NCBI GenBank assembly: GCA_022772585.1
Contig: JALEZN010000070.1
Location: 1 to 46,048, forward strand
Direction: 5' to 3'
From: Clostridiales bacterium
Lineage (GTDB): Bacteria; Bacillota; Clostridia; Oscillospirales; Oscillospiraceae
DNA length: 46,048 nt
The notes under the pieces were generated by a model. That model did not search any database and was not told the DNA's origin. It saw only the letters and a list, made by a program, of their open reading frames with translations. The translations under genes were made by a program, and so were the position numbers. This document shows positions 1-9,238 of this stretch, one piece after another (within the stretch, counting starts at the first letter, position 1; each line of letters opens with the position of its first letter).

Positions 1-66
1 CTCAGAATCTGAGCTGAGATCACGGTGCGGGAAAGCGATCCATCAGCGCTTATGGTAAATATGGCC

Positions 67-3000
67 TTATTCTTTTGGGGCGTAGACATAGGTACAATGG
101 TCGGCATTCTTATTGATATGGACTGCGTACCGGACAATGGAGACATCCGATTCATTGACGTTGCCGTCACCGTCCACATCCGCCAGGGAATTGGCCGCAG
201 ACGACGCCAGCTTGTTGATGTTGCTGGCGTAGCGGATCACAGAGACATCCGATTCGTTGATATTTCCGTCTCCATCCACGTCTCCCGCAAGCAGCGTGAT
301 GGTGCTGACAGACGCATTGGCGTTCTTGGTCAGATCCAGATCTGTGCTGCCCACCACGACGCCTTTGATGGTATAGGTCAGATGTCCCGCCTTGGTGACC
401 ACCAGGTCGTAGATGCCAGGGGCCACCCCGGTGATGGCAAAGTTCTGAATTACCTGGCCGCTTCCGGTCTCCGCCGCGATGGCGGCGGTGTAGAGTGCCG
501 TCTCATGGGCTGTGTCTTCGGCGGCATACAGCGTGATGGCCGTCTGATTGTTGGGATTGTAGCTCGCCGTCTGTCCGCTGACCGTCACGCCTTCGTCTTT
601 CACATAGACCATATACAGGGAGTGGTGTCTTGAGAACCAAGTAATGGTGCCGTTCTCCTCGTTCGTCTCCGACTCCACCGGGGTGAGGCTGCCGTCTTCC
701 TCCACCCGCGCGACGCCGAGCTTGCCATTTCTGACGTCATATTTGTCAAAATCACACTCAACCGTGACTGCGACTTCGCCGTCGTCGCCGCCGTCAAAGT
801 CCACCTCCGTGGCGTCTACTGTTACCCAATCTTCATTGTAATAGGTGGCGGTCAACACGACCGTCCAACAGTCGTTGGATTCGTAAGAGTATACCGTATC
901 CGACTGTGCAGTGGTCAGTTCTTCCTCCTCTACCAGGCTATCTGTGTCCCCGTATCCTTTGACCCGCAGGATCAGGTCCGCCTTGACTGCCGAGGGCGAC
1001 ATAGACATACTTTCCTCTACGGCTTTCTGGATGGCCTCCAGGGTCCCGGCGTCATAGGTCACAGAGGTCTTCTTCCCCAGCTGGAAGGTCAGGCCTGAGG
1101 GAGTATCGCTGTTTGCGTTACTGTTCACCACATCGTCCACCACCGAGCGGTCCACGGTGATCTCGGTGACGGTGGTTTCTTCGTCCCCGTCGGGAGCCAC
1201 CATATAGTTGTTGTCCTCATCCGGCTCCGTGGAGACCACAACGGTCTCGGAGCGGCCGCAGATCTCGCAGGTGCGGGTCTGCTTGCCGCTGGCCGAGGTG
1301 ACGTCGGGCTGCCAGCCGCTCCAGGCGTGCGCCGCCTCGTTCACATGCTCGCCGCAGACCCAGCATGGGGTCCAGTGCTTTTCGGCGTCATGCTCCATCG
1401 CCATACCGTAGGTATAATGACCGAACGCCGGTTCAATGTGCGTATAGGTATGCCCACAGACGGCACAGATAACCTCCGACACGCCGTCCTCGGTACAGGT
1501 GGTCTCTTTGATCACCGTGACATCATTGCTCATGAGATGGTCCTCTTCCCCGCACTTTTCGCCGCACCGGGTGCAGGGATGCCAGTGTCCGTCGTTATCA
1601 TACCCATACCGGGTGGTGTCAGGTTCGTGCCCCAGGGCCTGGATCATGTACGTCTCCGTGGCGGGTTCCCCGCAGCGTTCGCAGGGGTTATACCCCACGC
1701 CGTCCTCAGTGCAGGTGGGTGCCTTTGTGTATACGACAGTGTTGCTGACCATGTGCCCCAGGGCATCCAGTTCCTCCACCATGACGGCGCCGCAATCGAG
1801 GCAGATCGTGATCTGCTTGCCCGTCTGAGTGCAGGTGGCCGTCTCTCGGACCTCACAGTTTCCGTGATTGCAGCTTACCGGTTCATCCATGGTATCCAGC
1901 GGACGGAACGTGCGGCCGTAGGTCTTGGCATAGTCGTGGGCCGTGGAGTTCAAATAGCCATAGATGACCACATCCCCGGGCAGGATCTCATCCGGGGAAT
2001 TATAATCGTTGGATTCGAACTCCGCCGCCCGCGTGTAGATCCAGACCTCTGTCAGCCCGCTCTCATAAAAGGCGCGGCTGCCGATGTTCGTCACAGTTGC
2101 CGGGATCTCGACACAAGACAGCTCGACGCAGGCCACAAAAGCCCACCCGCCGATGGTCTCCAGCCCGTCGTTCGGATCTTCCTGATCTTCCATAATGTAG
2201 ACGCCGCTCAGAAGCCTGCTGTTGTTGAACGCGGCCTCACCGATGGTCTTTACCGAACCAGGGATATAAATCTGGCGCAGACCCTGGTCCACCCATCCGT
2301 CATCGTCGGTGTCGCGGCAGCAGCTGGCAAAGGCGTAGCTGCCGATCGCCGTCACCGTATCGGGAAGGCTGATGACCTCCCGCCCGGACATCCCGTAAAA
2401 CGCGGCAAAGCCGATGGAGGTCACGCTGCCGTCCGTAGGAATGTCGCTGTTGTTGCAGCCCTGGAGCAGGGTCTTGCTTGCCGTCTCGATCAGGCAGTTG
2501 CCGTCCGCATGGTAGACAGTATTGCCTTCTTCCACCGTGATGCTCTCCAACCCGGTGCAGCCGAAGAAGGGGTTCTCGGCACGCGCTTCCGAGAAGTCGA
2601 TGCTGGTCACGCCGGCGGGGATGACAATGTTTGTCAGGGTGCGGCAGTCGGTGAACACGCCATTCTGGATGGTGGTCAGCGCGCTGGGGAAGTTGATATC
2701 CGCCAACTGGTAGCAGTCACAGAACAGCAGGGACTGCAGCGTCTCCAGGCCGTCGGGCAGGTGGACGTAGGTGAGCTCGCCGCAGCTCCGGAACGCCCCC
2801 GCGCCGATCCCGGTCACGGTGTCCGGGATATAGATGGTGTTGAGCCCGCTCTGGGCAAAGGCCATGCTCCCGATGCGCGTCAGCCCTGTTCTGGGGAGCG
2901 ACACAGCTTCCAGATTGGGGCAGTACGCAAACGCCAGGCCGCCCACCGTGGTCACGCCGCTGTCAATGGTCACGGCCATGATCCGGTCTCTGAGGGGATA

Positions 3001-4368
3001 CCAGGGGATGTCATCCACCGGGGTCCAGTCCGGCATGGCCCCCTGGCCGGAGACGGTCAGCACGCCCTGTTCATCCAGATTCCAGGTCAGGCCGGTTTCC
3101 AGCTCGCCGGAGGTTTCCGCCAGGACATAGAAGGTGCGGCCGTAGGTCTCGGCATAGGTCTGGGCCGTGGAGCCCTCGTAGCCATAGATGACCGTGCTTT
3201 CCGGCAGGATCTCATTCTCGTAGCCAGCGACCGTGGATGTGAACGCCGCGTTCTCCGAGAGGATCGTGATCTTCTCCAGACCGGTGTCGTTATAAAAAGC
3301 GCGGCTCCGGATCTCTGTCACAGAACTGGGGATCACAATGGAAGTCAGCAGTTTGCAGCTGGAAAACGCCGAGCCGTCGACGATCTCCAGGCCCTCCTCC
3401 AAGGCGACGGAGCTTAAACTGTAACAAGCATTAAAAGCTCCGTCGCCAATCGTCTTCACCGTTCCGGGGATGGTGACGCTGGTCAGTCCGCTGCCCAAGA
3501 AGGCATCGGAGCCAATGGTGGTCACGCTTTCGGGGATCGTGACCTGGGTCAGACCTTTCATCATGTGAAACGCCCGTCTGCCGATGGAGGTCACGCTGCC
3601 GTCCTGGGGGATGACGCTGTTGTTGCAGCCCTGGAACAGGGTTCCGGTCGCCGTCTCAATAAGGCAGTTGCCGTCAGCATGGTAGACGGTGTTGCCCGCC
3701 TCCACCGTGATGCTCTGCAGCCCGTCGCAGCGGGTGAACGCGCTGGTGACGGAATCCCCGTGAGCAATGTTGGTCACGCTGGCGGGGATGGCAATAGACT
3801 CCAGCTTGGTGCAGTGTCCGAGGGCACCGGAACAGATGGTGGTGAGGTCCCGCGGCAGTTCCACCGATATCAGGTTCTGGCACATATCGAACACCGTGTT
3901 CTGCAGGACGGTCAGGTCCCGCGGCAGCTTGACAGACTGGAGGTTGGCGCAGTAATAGAAGGCGCTGGCGCCGATGATCTGCACCGTGTCGGGGAGCTGA
4001 AGATCGGTAATGCCCGCCCCACAGAAGGAGGATTCCCCGATGCTGGTCAGGCTTTGCTGGGGCAGAGTGACCGATGTGACATTGCTGCAGCCATAGAAGG
4101 CAGACTTGCCCACGGAGGTCACGCCCTCCTCTACCACCAGGGAGGTGATGCTGTCCTTGGACGCATACCAGGGGGTCTGATCCGCAGCGCCCCAATCCGG
4201 CATGGCCCCCTGGCCGGAGATGGTCAGCACGCCATTCTCCAGCGTCCAGGTCAGACCGGTTTCCAGTGTGCCGGATTCCGCCGCCAGAACCGCCGCAGGC
4301 ATCAGCCCCAGCAGCATGGCGAAGCAGAGCAGTATACTCAGCATCCTGCCTGTTCGTTTTTTCATCAT
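67..4368 (-). CDS. Secreted BspA-type leucine-rich-repeat protein with C-terminal dockerin
   Basis: About 1433 residues. The start is placed at the ATG pair at 4368/4365 because AGGGGAGGAA lies just upstream; the longer reading frame would include this ribosome site. A signal peptide (KKRTG then a hydrophobic stretch to AVLAAES, about residues 1-31) directs export. Residues about 32-418 and 419-828 are two copies of one block, each opening with LETGLTW and GQGAMPDW and containing LRR_5/BspA-type repeats (SIGxxAFxxC pattern). Residues about 829-1044 carry seven CxxC knuckles and GH motifs that could bind zinc. A less recognisable beta-rich stretch follows, then an Ig/CnaB-like module (about 1259-1350) and a two-repeat dockerin (about 1356-1433) with DVDGDGNINESD and DVDGDGNVNESD calcium loops. 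It is probably displayed on the surface by dockerin docking. The ligand is unknown. It lies 169 bases after the SLH gene, with hairpins between. Confidence 0.88.
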   Translation of the reverse strand: MMKKRTGRMLSILLCFAMLLGLMPAAVLAAESGTLETGLTWTLENGVLTISGQGAMPDWGAADQTPWYASKDSITSLVVEEGVTSVGKSAFYGCSNVTSVTLPQQSLTSIGESSFCGAGITDLQLPDTVQIIGASAFYYCANLQSVKLPRDLTVLQNTVFDMCQNLISVELPRDLTTICSGALGHCTKLESIAIPASVTNIAHGDSVTSAFTRCDGLQSITVEAGNTVYHADGNCLIETATGTLFQGCNNSVIPQDGSVTSIGRRAFHMMKGLTQVTIPESVTTIGSDAFLGSGLTSVTIPGTVKTIGDGAFNACYSLSSVALEEGLEIVDGSAFSSCKLLTSIVIPSSVTEIRSRAFYNDTGLEKITILSENAAFTSTVAGYENEILPESTVIYGYEGSTAQTYAETYGRTFYVLAETSGELETGLTWNLDEQGVLTVSGQGAMPDWTPVDDIPWYPLRDRIMAVTIDSGVTTVGGLAFAYCPNLEAVSLPRTGLTRIGSMAFAQSGLNTIYIPDTVTGIGAGAFRSCGELTYVHLPDGLETLQSLLFCDCYQLADINFPSALTTIQNGVFTDCRTLTNIVIPAGVTSIDFSEARAENPFFGCTGLESITVEEGNTVYHADGNCLIETASKTLLQGCNNSDIPTDGSVTSIGFAAFYGMSGREVISLPDTVTAIGSYAFASCCRDTDDDGWVDQGLRQIYIPGSVKTIGEAAFNNSRLLSGVYIMEDQEDPNDGLETIGGWAFVACVELSCVEIPATVTNIGSRAFYESGLTEVWIYTRAAEFESNDYNSPDEILPGDVVIYGYLNSTAHDYAKTYGRTFRPLDTMDEPVSCNHGNCEVRETATCTQTGKQITICLDCGAVMVEELDALGHMVSNTVVYTKAPTCTEDGVGYNPCERCGEPATETYMIQALGHEPDTTRYGYDNDGHWHPCTRCGEKCGEEDHLMSNDVTVIKETTCTEDGVSEVICAVCGHTYTHIEPAFGHYTYGMAMEHDAEKHWTPCWVCGEHVNEAAHAWSGWQPDVTSASGKQTRTCEICGRSETVVVSTEPDEDNNYMVAPDGDEETTVTEITVDRSVVDDVVNSNANSDTPSGLTFQLGKKTSVTYDAGTLEAIQKAVEESMSMSPSAVKADLILRVKGYGDTDSLVEEEELTTAQSDTVYSYESNDCWTVVLTATYYNEDWVTVDATEVDFDGGDDGEVAVTVECDFDKYDVRNGKLGVARVEEDGSLTPVESETNEENGTITWFSRHHSLYMVYVKDEGVTVSGQTASYNPNNQTAITLYAAEDTAHETALYTAAIAAETGSGQVIQNFAITGVAPGIYDLVVTKAGHLTYTIKGVVVGSTDLDLTKNANASVSTITLLAGDVDGDGNINESDVSVIRYASNINKLASSAANSLADVDGDGNVNESDVSIVRYAVHINKNADHCTYVYAPKE
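81..399. repeat. Near-identical dockerin-end repeat, copy A
   Basis: This stretch encodes the dockerin and the end of the preceding Ig-like module of the LRR protein. Aligned by eye it differs from 11019-11337 at about six of 319 positions, much closer than the flanking coding sequence. It looks like a recent duplication or gene conversion between two genes about 11 kb apart on the same strand. Confidence 0.85.
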
Positions 4369-4451
4369 GATTCCTCCCCTTGTTGATTTGATCCGCATGG
4401 ATTTAAACCGCCTGCCGGACCATACCCGGCTTTTTTGCTGCTTCCGGGGTT

Positions 4452-4525
4452 TTTCTTCTCAAAATCCTCTCTCCTGCCAGGACAGGGGACTTTGAGAAGA
4501 AGGGGACGGGATCCCGTCCCCTTCT
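4452..4525 (-). terminator. Nested hairpins between the SLH and LRR genes
   Basis: 4498-4525 is a perfect 28-base palindrome (14-base arms with GAAGGGGACGGG in the left arm). A second inverted pair, TTCTTCTCAAA at 4452-4462 and TTTGAGAAGAA at 4491-4501, overlaps its arm. In the minus-strand transcript the first hairpin forms just after the SLH stop codon. No long U tract follows, so it may be a weak terminator, an RNA processing or stability element, or an attenuator whose two structures exclude each other. Confidence 0.5.
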
Positions 4526-4537
4526 CCGAAATGCAGT

Positions 4538-7500
4538 TTACTTGCCCAGGCAGCGGAACAGGAAGGTCACGATCTGGGCGCGGGTGCAGTCGTTATCGGG
4601 GCTGAAGGTGTTGGCGGTAGTACCAGCGGTAATACCGTTCTCCACGGCCCACAGGACTGCGCTGTTGTAGTAGGCGTCAGCCGCCACGTCGGTGAAGGGA
4701 TTCACGCTGCCGGCGGCGGGAGCCTCCTGAGACCGCCACAGGAAGGTGACGATCTGAGCGCGGGTGCAGGTGGCGTCGGGGCTGAAGGTGGTGGCGGAAG
4801 TACCGGCGGTAATGCCCTGCTCCACGGCCCACAGCACCGCGTCGTGATAGTAAGCATCCGCGGCAACATCGGTGAAGGGCATCGTGCCGCTCTTGGGCGC
4901 GGGAGAACCGGCAGCGCGCCACAGGAAGGTGACGGCCTGGGCGCGGGTGCAGGCGGCGTCGGGGCTGAAGGCGGTGTCGGAGGTGCCGGAGGTGATCTTC
5001 TCCCCGACGGCCCACAGCACCGCATCATAGTAGTAGCTGTCCTCGGCCACATCGGCGAAGGGATTCTCGGGCTCGACCGCGATCTCAGCGAACACGGCCT
5101 TGACCGTGACCTTGGAAGCAGGCATGGTGAAGGTGTACTTGCCGTCCTTTTCGGTGAGCGCGATCTTGTTGCTGCTGCTGTCAGTGACAGTCAGGGTCTC
5201 CAGGGCGCAGCCCTTGTCGGGAGCAACTGTCAGGGTGACGGTGTCGCCCTTGGAGGCGCTCTTGTGGCTGGAGGTCACGGCGCCGTTGGCGGCAGGCTCA
5301 ACGGTGATGGCATAGGTGGCAACGCCGCCGCCACCGCCGCCGCCGGAGGAGGCGGAATTGACCGTCAGCGTCCCCTTGGTGACCGCGCCGACCTCATAAT
5401 TGACCGCTGCTTCGGTGGTGAGAACAGGTGTCGTGACAGCGATGTCAAAGCTGCCGGTGGTCTTGCCGTCGGCGGTCGTCGAGGCGGTGGGCAGAGTCGC
5501 AAAGATATCTTCCGCCTGCACGCCGGAAGTCAGATTACCGTAGCTCACAGTAAAGGTGGGAAGCGTCCCGTTCACGGTCATGCTCTTGTTGTCCGCCGTG
5601 ACCGTGATGACCCGCTTACTCACCGTGATGGCAGCCGTGGTCTGCTCGCCCATGGTGGTATCAGACTCAAACTTGGCGGTGATGGCGGCGGAACCGGCCT
5701 TCAGCACCTTCACAGCGGCGGTGGCGCCGCTGCCGGTGACTGCCAGCACGGTGGGATCACTGCTCTCCCAGGTCCAGGTGCCCGTGCCGGTACCGGCATC
5801 GGTCACGCTGGCGGTGAGGGTGAAGTCCGCATCGCCATAGGTCTTGGTGGCGGGAGCGCCGGAGATGCTCACACCGGCGTCATCCTTATCCACCGTGGTC
5901 ACGGTGATGACAGCGGTGATGGGGTTATAGTTGGTGCTGGCGATGGTGACGTTGATGGTGGCGGTCTTGTCCTTGCCGGCAATGCTTGCCACATCAAACT
6001 TTACCTTGTTGCCGTCCGTGGAAATATTGCTGATGATGTTGTCGGTATCACTCTTCTCAGACGCCGCGGAGACCGCCGCGCCCTTGATGCCGCTGATGAG
6101 AGCGGCCATATCCACCTCAACGCCGTTCACGGCCGTGTTGGTCAGGACGTTCTTATTGGCGGTGATGGCAGAGCCGGTGTAGTCCACCTTGTTGATGGTC
6201 GGGGTGATGCCCCTGGTCAGCGGCTCATAGTTGCCTGCGCCGGCGGCGGGGGTAAAGGTCGCGGTGTAATCAGAGGAATTGTCCGCATCCAGAATGGTCT
6301 CGCCGGAGAAGGCCCAGGTGCCGTCCACAACAGCGCCGTTCAGCTTCACGGTCAGACCGGTGATGGAAATATCCTTCAGCGCGGTGCCGTAATCGGCGGC
6401 AGCGCTGGCAGTGCCCTCCACAGTCAGCGTCGCCCTGGTGATCTCGCATGGGACAGAGACAGTGGAAGAAGCGAGCTGATAATTGTCGCTGCCGGTGCCG
6501 CTCAGCGCGAGGCTGACGTCCACCTCGCTCTGACCGCCCACATTCCCGTCGCTGTAAGCGCTGACGGTGGGAATCACGGTCACGCCGGTGTCCTTGGGCA
6601 GGATACCGCTGACGTCCAGTTCGCCGGTGGCGGTGCCTGCGGTGGTGCCGCCGTCATAGACCTTGCTCACCTTGTAGCTGCCGGCGGTGACAGTCACGGT
6701 GGCCTTGGCGATGCTCACGCTGTCGCTCGTGACCGTCACGTCGGTGTAGTTCACACCGTTGATGGTGCCGGAGAATTTGATGGTGTAGGTCTGGCTGCCC
6801 TGATTGGGGTATTCATCGGCGTTCTGCAGGGTGAACTCGGGGCTGCCGCAGGTGTAATCGCCCACCTTGGCGGTAATCTTGGAGGGATCGAAGCTCACGA
6901 TGTCGCTCCACTTGTCGCCGTAAGTGGGATCGGTGGCCACGGTGATGGCACTCGGATCAATTTCGAAGGTCACATCCACCACGGTGAAGTCAATGGAGCC
7001 GGTGATGGCGCCGGAGTAGTTGCCGCTGGCGGTGTAGGTGTAGCTGATGGTACCGGTGGCGTCAGTAGAAAGTTCCTTCAGAACGTTCTTCAGGGAATTA
7101 TAGGTGGTGTACTCCACAGAGTCGTAGGTATACTTCAGCGTACCGGTGATTTCGCCGAAGGTGGGTTCAGTAAAGTCGCCCACGCCCTTTACGACGTTCT
7201 GGTCTTCCGCGCCGCGGTCATCGGTCACATTCTTGGCGGTGATGGAGAAATTGACCACGGAGCCAGCCAGCGTAAGCTGGAAGTTGTCCCCGGCGGCCAG
7301 GGTGCCCAGGTTGATGGCGTAATTGCCAACATCCTCGCCGGCGGCACGGGCCAGAGCGCCGGTCTTGGCCGCGTTGAAAGCAGTCTCCAGCGCGCCGGTC
7401 AGGCCGGTGGCGTAGGTCAGCGCGGGGTCAGAATCGCCGTAGGTCTTGGACTGATCGGAATCGGGGGTAATGGTAACTTCCTTCCTGCCGATGACAAAGT

Positions 7501-9226
7501 CCTTGGTAAAGGAGCTGCCGTAGTCGCCCTTTCCTTCCACGGTGACCACGTAGGTGCCGGCGCCGCAGGGCTTGCCGTCCTTCAGCTCGCCTTCCCCGAC
7601 GTTCTTGAGCGCATAGGACACGGTGTAGTCAGTGTCCCTGGTCAGAGAACCGCCGAAGGTGGGCTCCTGGGCCTCGGCGGTGTAGGTCTTACCGGTCAGG
7701 CCGCTTACGGGTACCAGGGTGTCGGTGATGGCAGTCTTGTGGGTGGTCGCCTCGGTGGAAACGACAACAGAAGCAACTGTGTCGCTGCCTTCCGGGATAT
7801 AGGTGTAAATTACATACTTGGTGTTGGGCGTCAGGCCGGTAAAGGAAACGGTGTCACTCCAACTGCTGTCTCCAGCAGCGGGAGCCGCCTCGCCATACGG
7901 CTTGATGCAGTACTTCTGGCCGCTTTCCGCCTTGACCGTGATGCTCGTGTCAGTCGTGTTCGTCACTTGGGGCGTAACCGGCGTCCCGGCGGGGGCCTTG
8001 CCGGTGGTCACGCTCAGCGCGGAGGACGCCGCGGAAGCCTCCTGGATGGCGGTAGCAGCGATGCGGGTGTAGATGTTGTACGCGGTGTTGGGCGTCAGGC
8101 CGCTGAACACGACCTGGTCCGTCCAGTCGCTCTCAGAGGGAGAACCGGAGCCCTTGATGCAGGCGTACTCCTGCCCGCTCACCTTGTTAACGGTAATGGT
8201 GTCGTGGGTGTGGGACTGCTCGGTGGGCGCGCCGGGGGCAGCGGGGCCGGCAGCCTTGATTACGGCCGCAGCAGTCGTGCCGCTCAGGCTGCCGGAGTAG
8301 TTGGCGGCGGAAACCTCCACCTTGATAGTCTTGCCCACATCCTCGGCGGAGTCAGGGGTGTAGGTATTGCCCGCCGCGCCGCTGATGGGAGTGGTGCTGT
8401 CGCCACGGTACCACTTGTAAGTGAGGGCGCCAGGGTCGGAGGAGGTAATGTTGGGCGTGGCGGTCAGGGTCTGGCTGATCTGTACCGTGCCGCTGATGGA
8501 CACGCTGCCCTGAAGCGCGGGCTTGGGGGGCTCCACCAGGGTAACGCCGTCACCGGCGGCGACGACCGGAGCGACGGTCATGGTGTCGGTCACAGCGTCT
8601 TTGTTTTTGTACTTATACACATTTCCATCGCCGCCGCCATTGACGGTGATCTCGGCGGCGCTGGATCCGGCGGTAATGGAACCGTCCACCTTGGGGTCGG
8701 AGTAGCCGATCACATTGCTGGGGATCGTGTCGAAGGTAATGCCGCTCTTCAGCCCGAAGAAGATGGAGCTGATACGGGTAAAGTCAGCAAAGGCAGGGCT
8801 TCCGCTGGGCTCCGTTACCTTCCAGCAGATGTAACCATAGCCATCCCGGATGATGGTATACAGCATCACTTCGGAAGTTTTGGTGCCCATTCCGATTTTT
8901 ACGGAGTAAGGATTGGCGGCAAGCGCACTGGAATTGTTTTCGCTGAAATTCGTGCAATACTCGCTAACGTCAGAACCATCTTCAACAGAAAGCGGCGCCA
9001 GCTTGCTCGCGTCGTACTTCAGATACACCATATGGTTGTCCGGTGTATCCGTGCCGGACTTGGCGTAAAAGTCCATGCGCAGGACTTCCTTGCCGGAGAA
9101 GGTCGTGGTATCCTTCACCAGCTCCAGCTTGATCGCATTGTCCTCGGCCGCAGCCAACACGGTGGTTGGGAGCAGTCCGACGACCATGACGAATGCAAGC
9201 AGGATCGACAGGATTCGTTTTTTCAT
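4538..9226 (-). CDS. S-layer homology surface protein with N-terminal cohesin-like module (candidate scaffoldin)
   Basis: 1562 residues. ATG at 9226 follows AAGGAGG with a 7-base gap; that site overlaps the stop codon of the upstream gene. A signal peptide covers about residues 1-26. Residues about 30-197 form a beta-rich module with YLKYDASKLAPLSVEDG and ISSIFFGLKSG, which resemble the YDP..L and late-strand motifs of cohesins; this assignment is tentative. Next come an Ig-like domain (about 238-325, LTYKWYRGD), two FN3-like domains with GLTPNTxY (about 330-490), MBG/YDG-type and BIG2-like repeats (YGDSDPALTY, VYDGGTT), a glycine run near 1295, an InlB B-repeat-like domain, and three SLH repeats (about 1388-1448, 1449-1508, 1509-1562) with FSPD and CTRAQ motifs. 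SLH repeats bind wall polysaccharide, so it is a wall-attached stalk. If the N-terminal module is a cohesin it would hold the neighbouring dockerin proteins. Confidence 0.88.
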   Translation of the reverse strand: MKKRILSILLAFVMVVGLLPTTVLAAAEDNAIKLELVKDTTTFSGKEVLRMDFYAKSGTDTPDNHMVYLKYDASKLAPLSVEDGSDVSEYCTNFSENNSSALAANPYSVKIGMGTKTSEVMLYTIIRDGYGYICWKVTEPSGSPAFADFTRISSIFFGLKSGITFDTIPSNVIGYSDPKVDGSITAGSSAAEITVNGGGDGNVYKYKNKDAVTDTMTVAPVVAAGDGVTLVEPPKPALQGSVSISGTVQISQTLTATPNITSSDPGALTYKWYRGDSTTPISGAAGNTYTPDSAEDVGKTIKVEVSAANYSGSLSGTTAAAVIKAAGPAAPGAPTEQSHTHDTITVNKVSGQEYACIKGSGSPSESDWTDQVVFSGLTPNTAYNIYTRIAATAIQEASAASSALSVTTGKAPAGTPVTPQVTNTTDTSITVKAESGQKYCIKPYGEAAPAAGDSSWSDTVSFTGLTPNTKYVIYTYIPEGSDTVASVVVSTEATTHKTAITDTLVPVSGLTGKTYTAEAQEPTFGGSLTRDTDYTVSYALKNVGEGELKDGKPCGAGTYVVTVEGKGDYGSSFTKDFVIGRKEVTITPDSDQSKTYGDSDPALTYATGLTGALETAFNAAKTGALARAAGEDVGNYAINLGTLAAGDNFQLTLAGSVVNFSITAKNVTDDRGAEDQNVVKGVGDFTEPTFGEITGTLKYTYDSVEYTTYNSLKNVLKELSTDATGTISYTYTASGNYSGAITGSIDFTVVDVTFEIDPSAITVATDPTYGDKWSDIVSFDPSKITAKVGDYTCGSPEFTLQNADEYPNQGSQTYTIKFSGTINGVNYTDVTVTSDSVSIAKATVTVTAGSYKVSKVYDGGTTAGTATGELDVSGILPKDTGVTVIPTVSAYSDGNVGGQSEVDVSLALSGTGSDNYQLASSTVSVPCEITRATLTVEGTASAAADYGTALKDISITGLTVKLNGAVVDGTWAFSGETILDADNSSDYTATFTPAAGAGNYEPLTRGITPTINKVDYTGSAITANKNVLTNTAVNGVEVDMAALISGIKGAAVSAASEKSDTDNIISNISTDGNKVKFDVASIAGKDKTATINVTIASTNYNPITAVITVTTVDKDDAGVSISGAPATKTYGDADFTLTASVTDAGTGTGTWTWESSDPTVLAVTGSGATAAVKVLKAGSAAITAKFESDTTMGEQTTAAITVSKRVITVTADNKSMTVNGTLPTFTVSYGNLTSGVQAEDIFATLPTASTTADGKTTGSFDIAVTTPVLTTEAAVNYEVGAVTKGTLTVNSASSGGGGGGGVATYAITVEPAANGAVTSSHKSASKGDTVTLTVAPDKGCALETLTVTDSSSNKIALTEKDGKYTFTMPASKVTVKAVFAEIAVEPENPFADVAEDSYYYDAVLWAVGEKITSGTSDTAFSPDAACTRAQAVTFLWRAAGSPAPKSGTMPFTDVAADAYYHDAVLWAVEQGITAGTSATTFSPDATCTRAQIVTFLWRSQEAPAAGSVNPFTDVAADAYYNSAVLWAVENGITAGTTANTFSPDNDCTRAQIVTFLFRCLGK

Positions 9227-9238
9227 GCTCAGTCCTCC

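Noticed and set aside
1327-3417. 696-codon plus-strand frame opposite the LRR protein
   Set aside because: Shadow of regular LRR codons on the minus strand; no recognisable domain.
4414-4436. GCCGG...CCGGC hairpin followed by six T on the plus strand
   Set aside because: It looks like a terminator, but no plus-strand gene precedes it, so it has no evident role in that direction.
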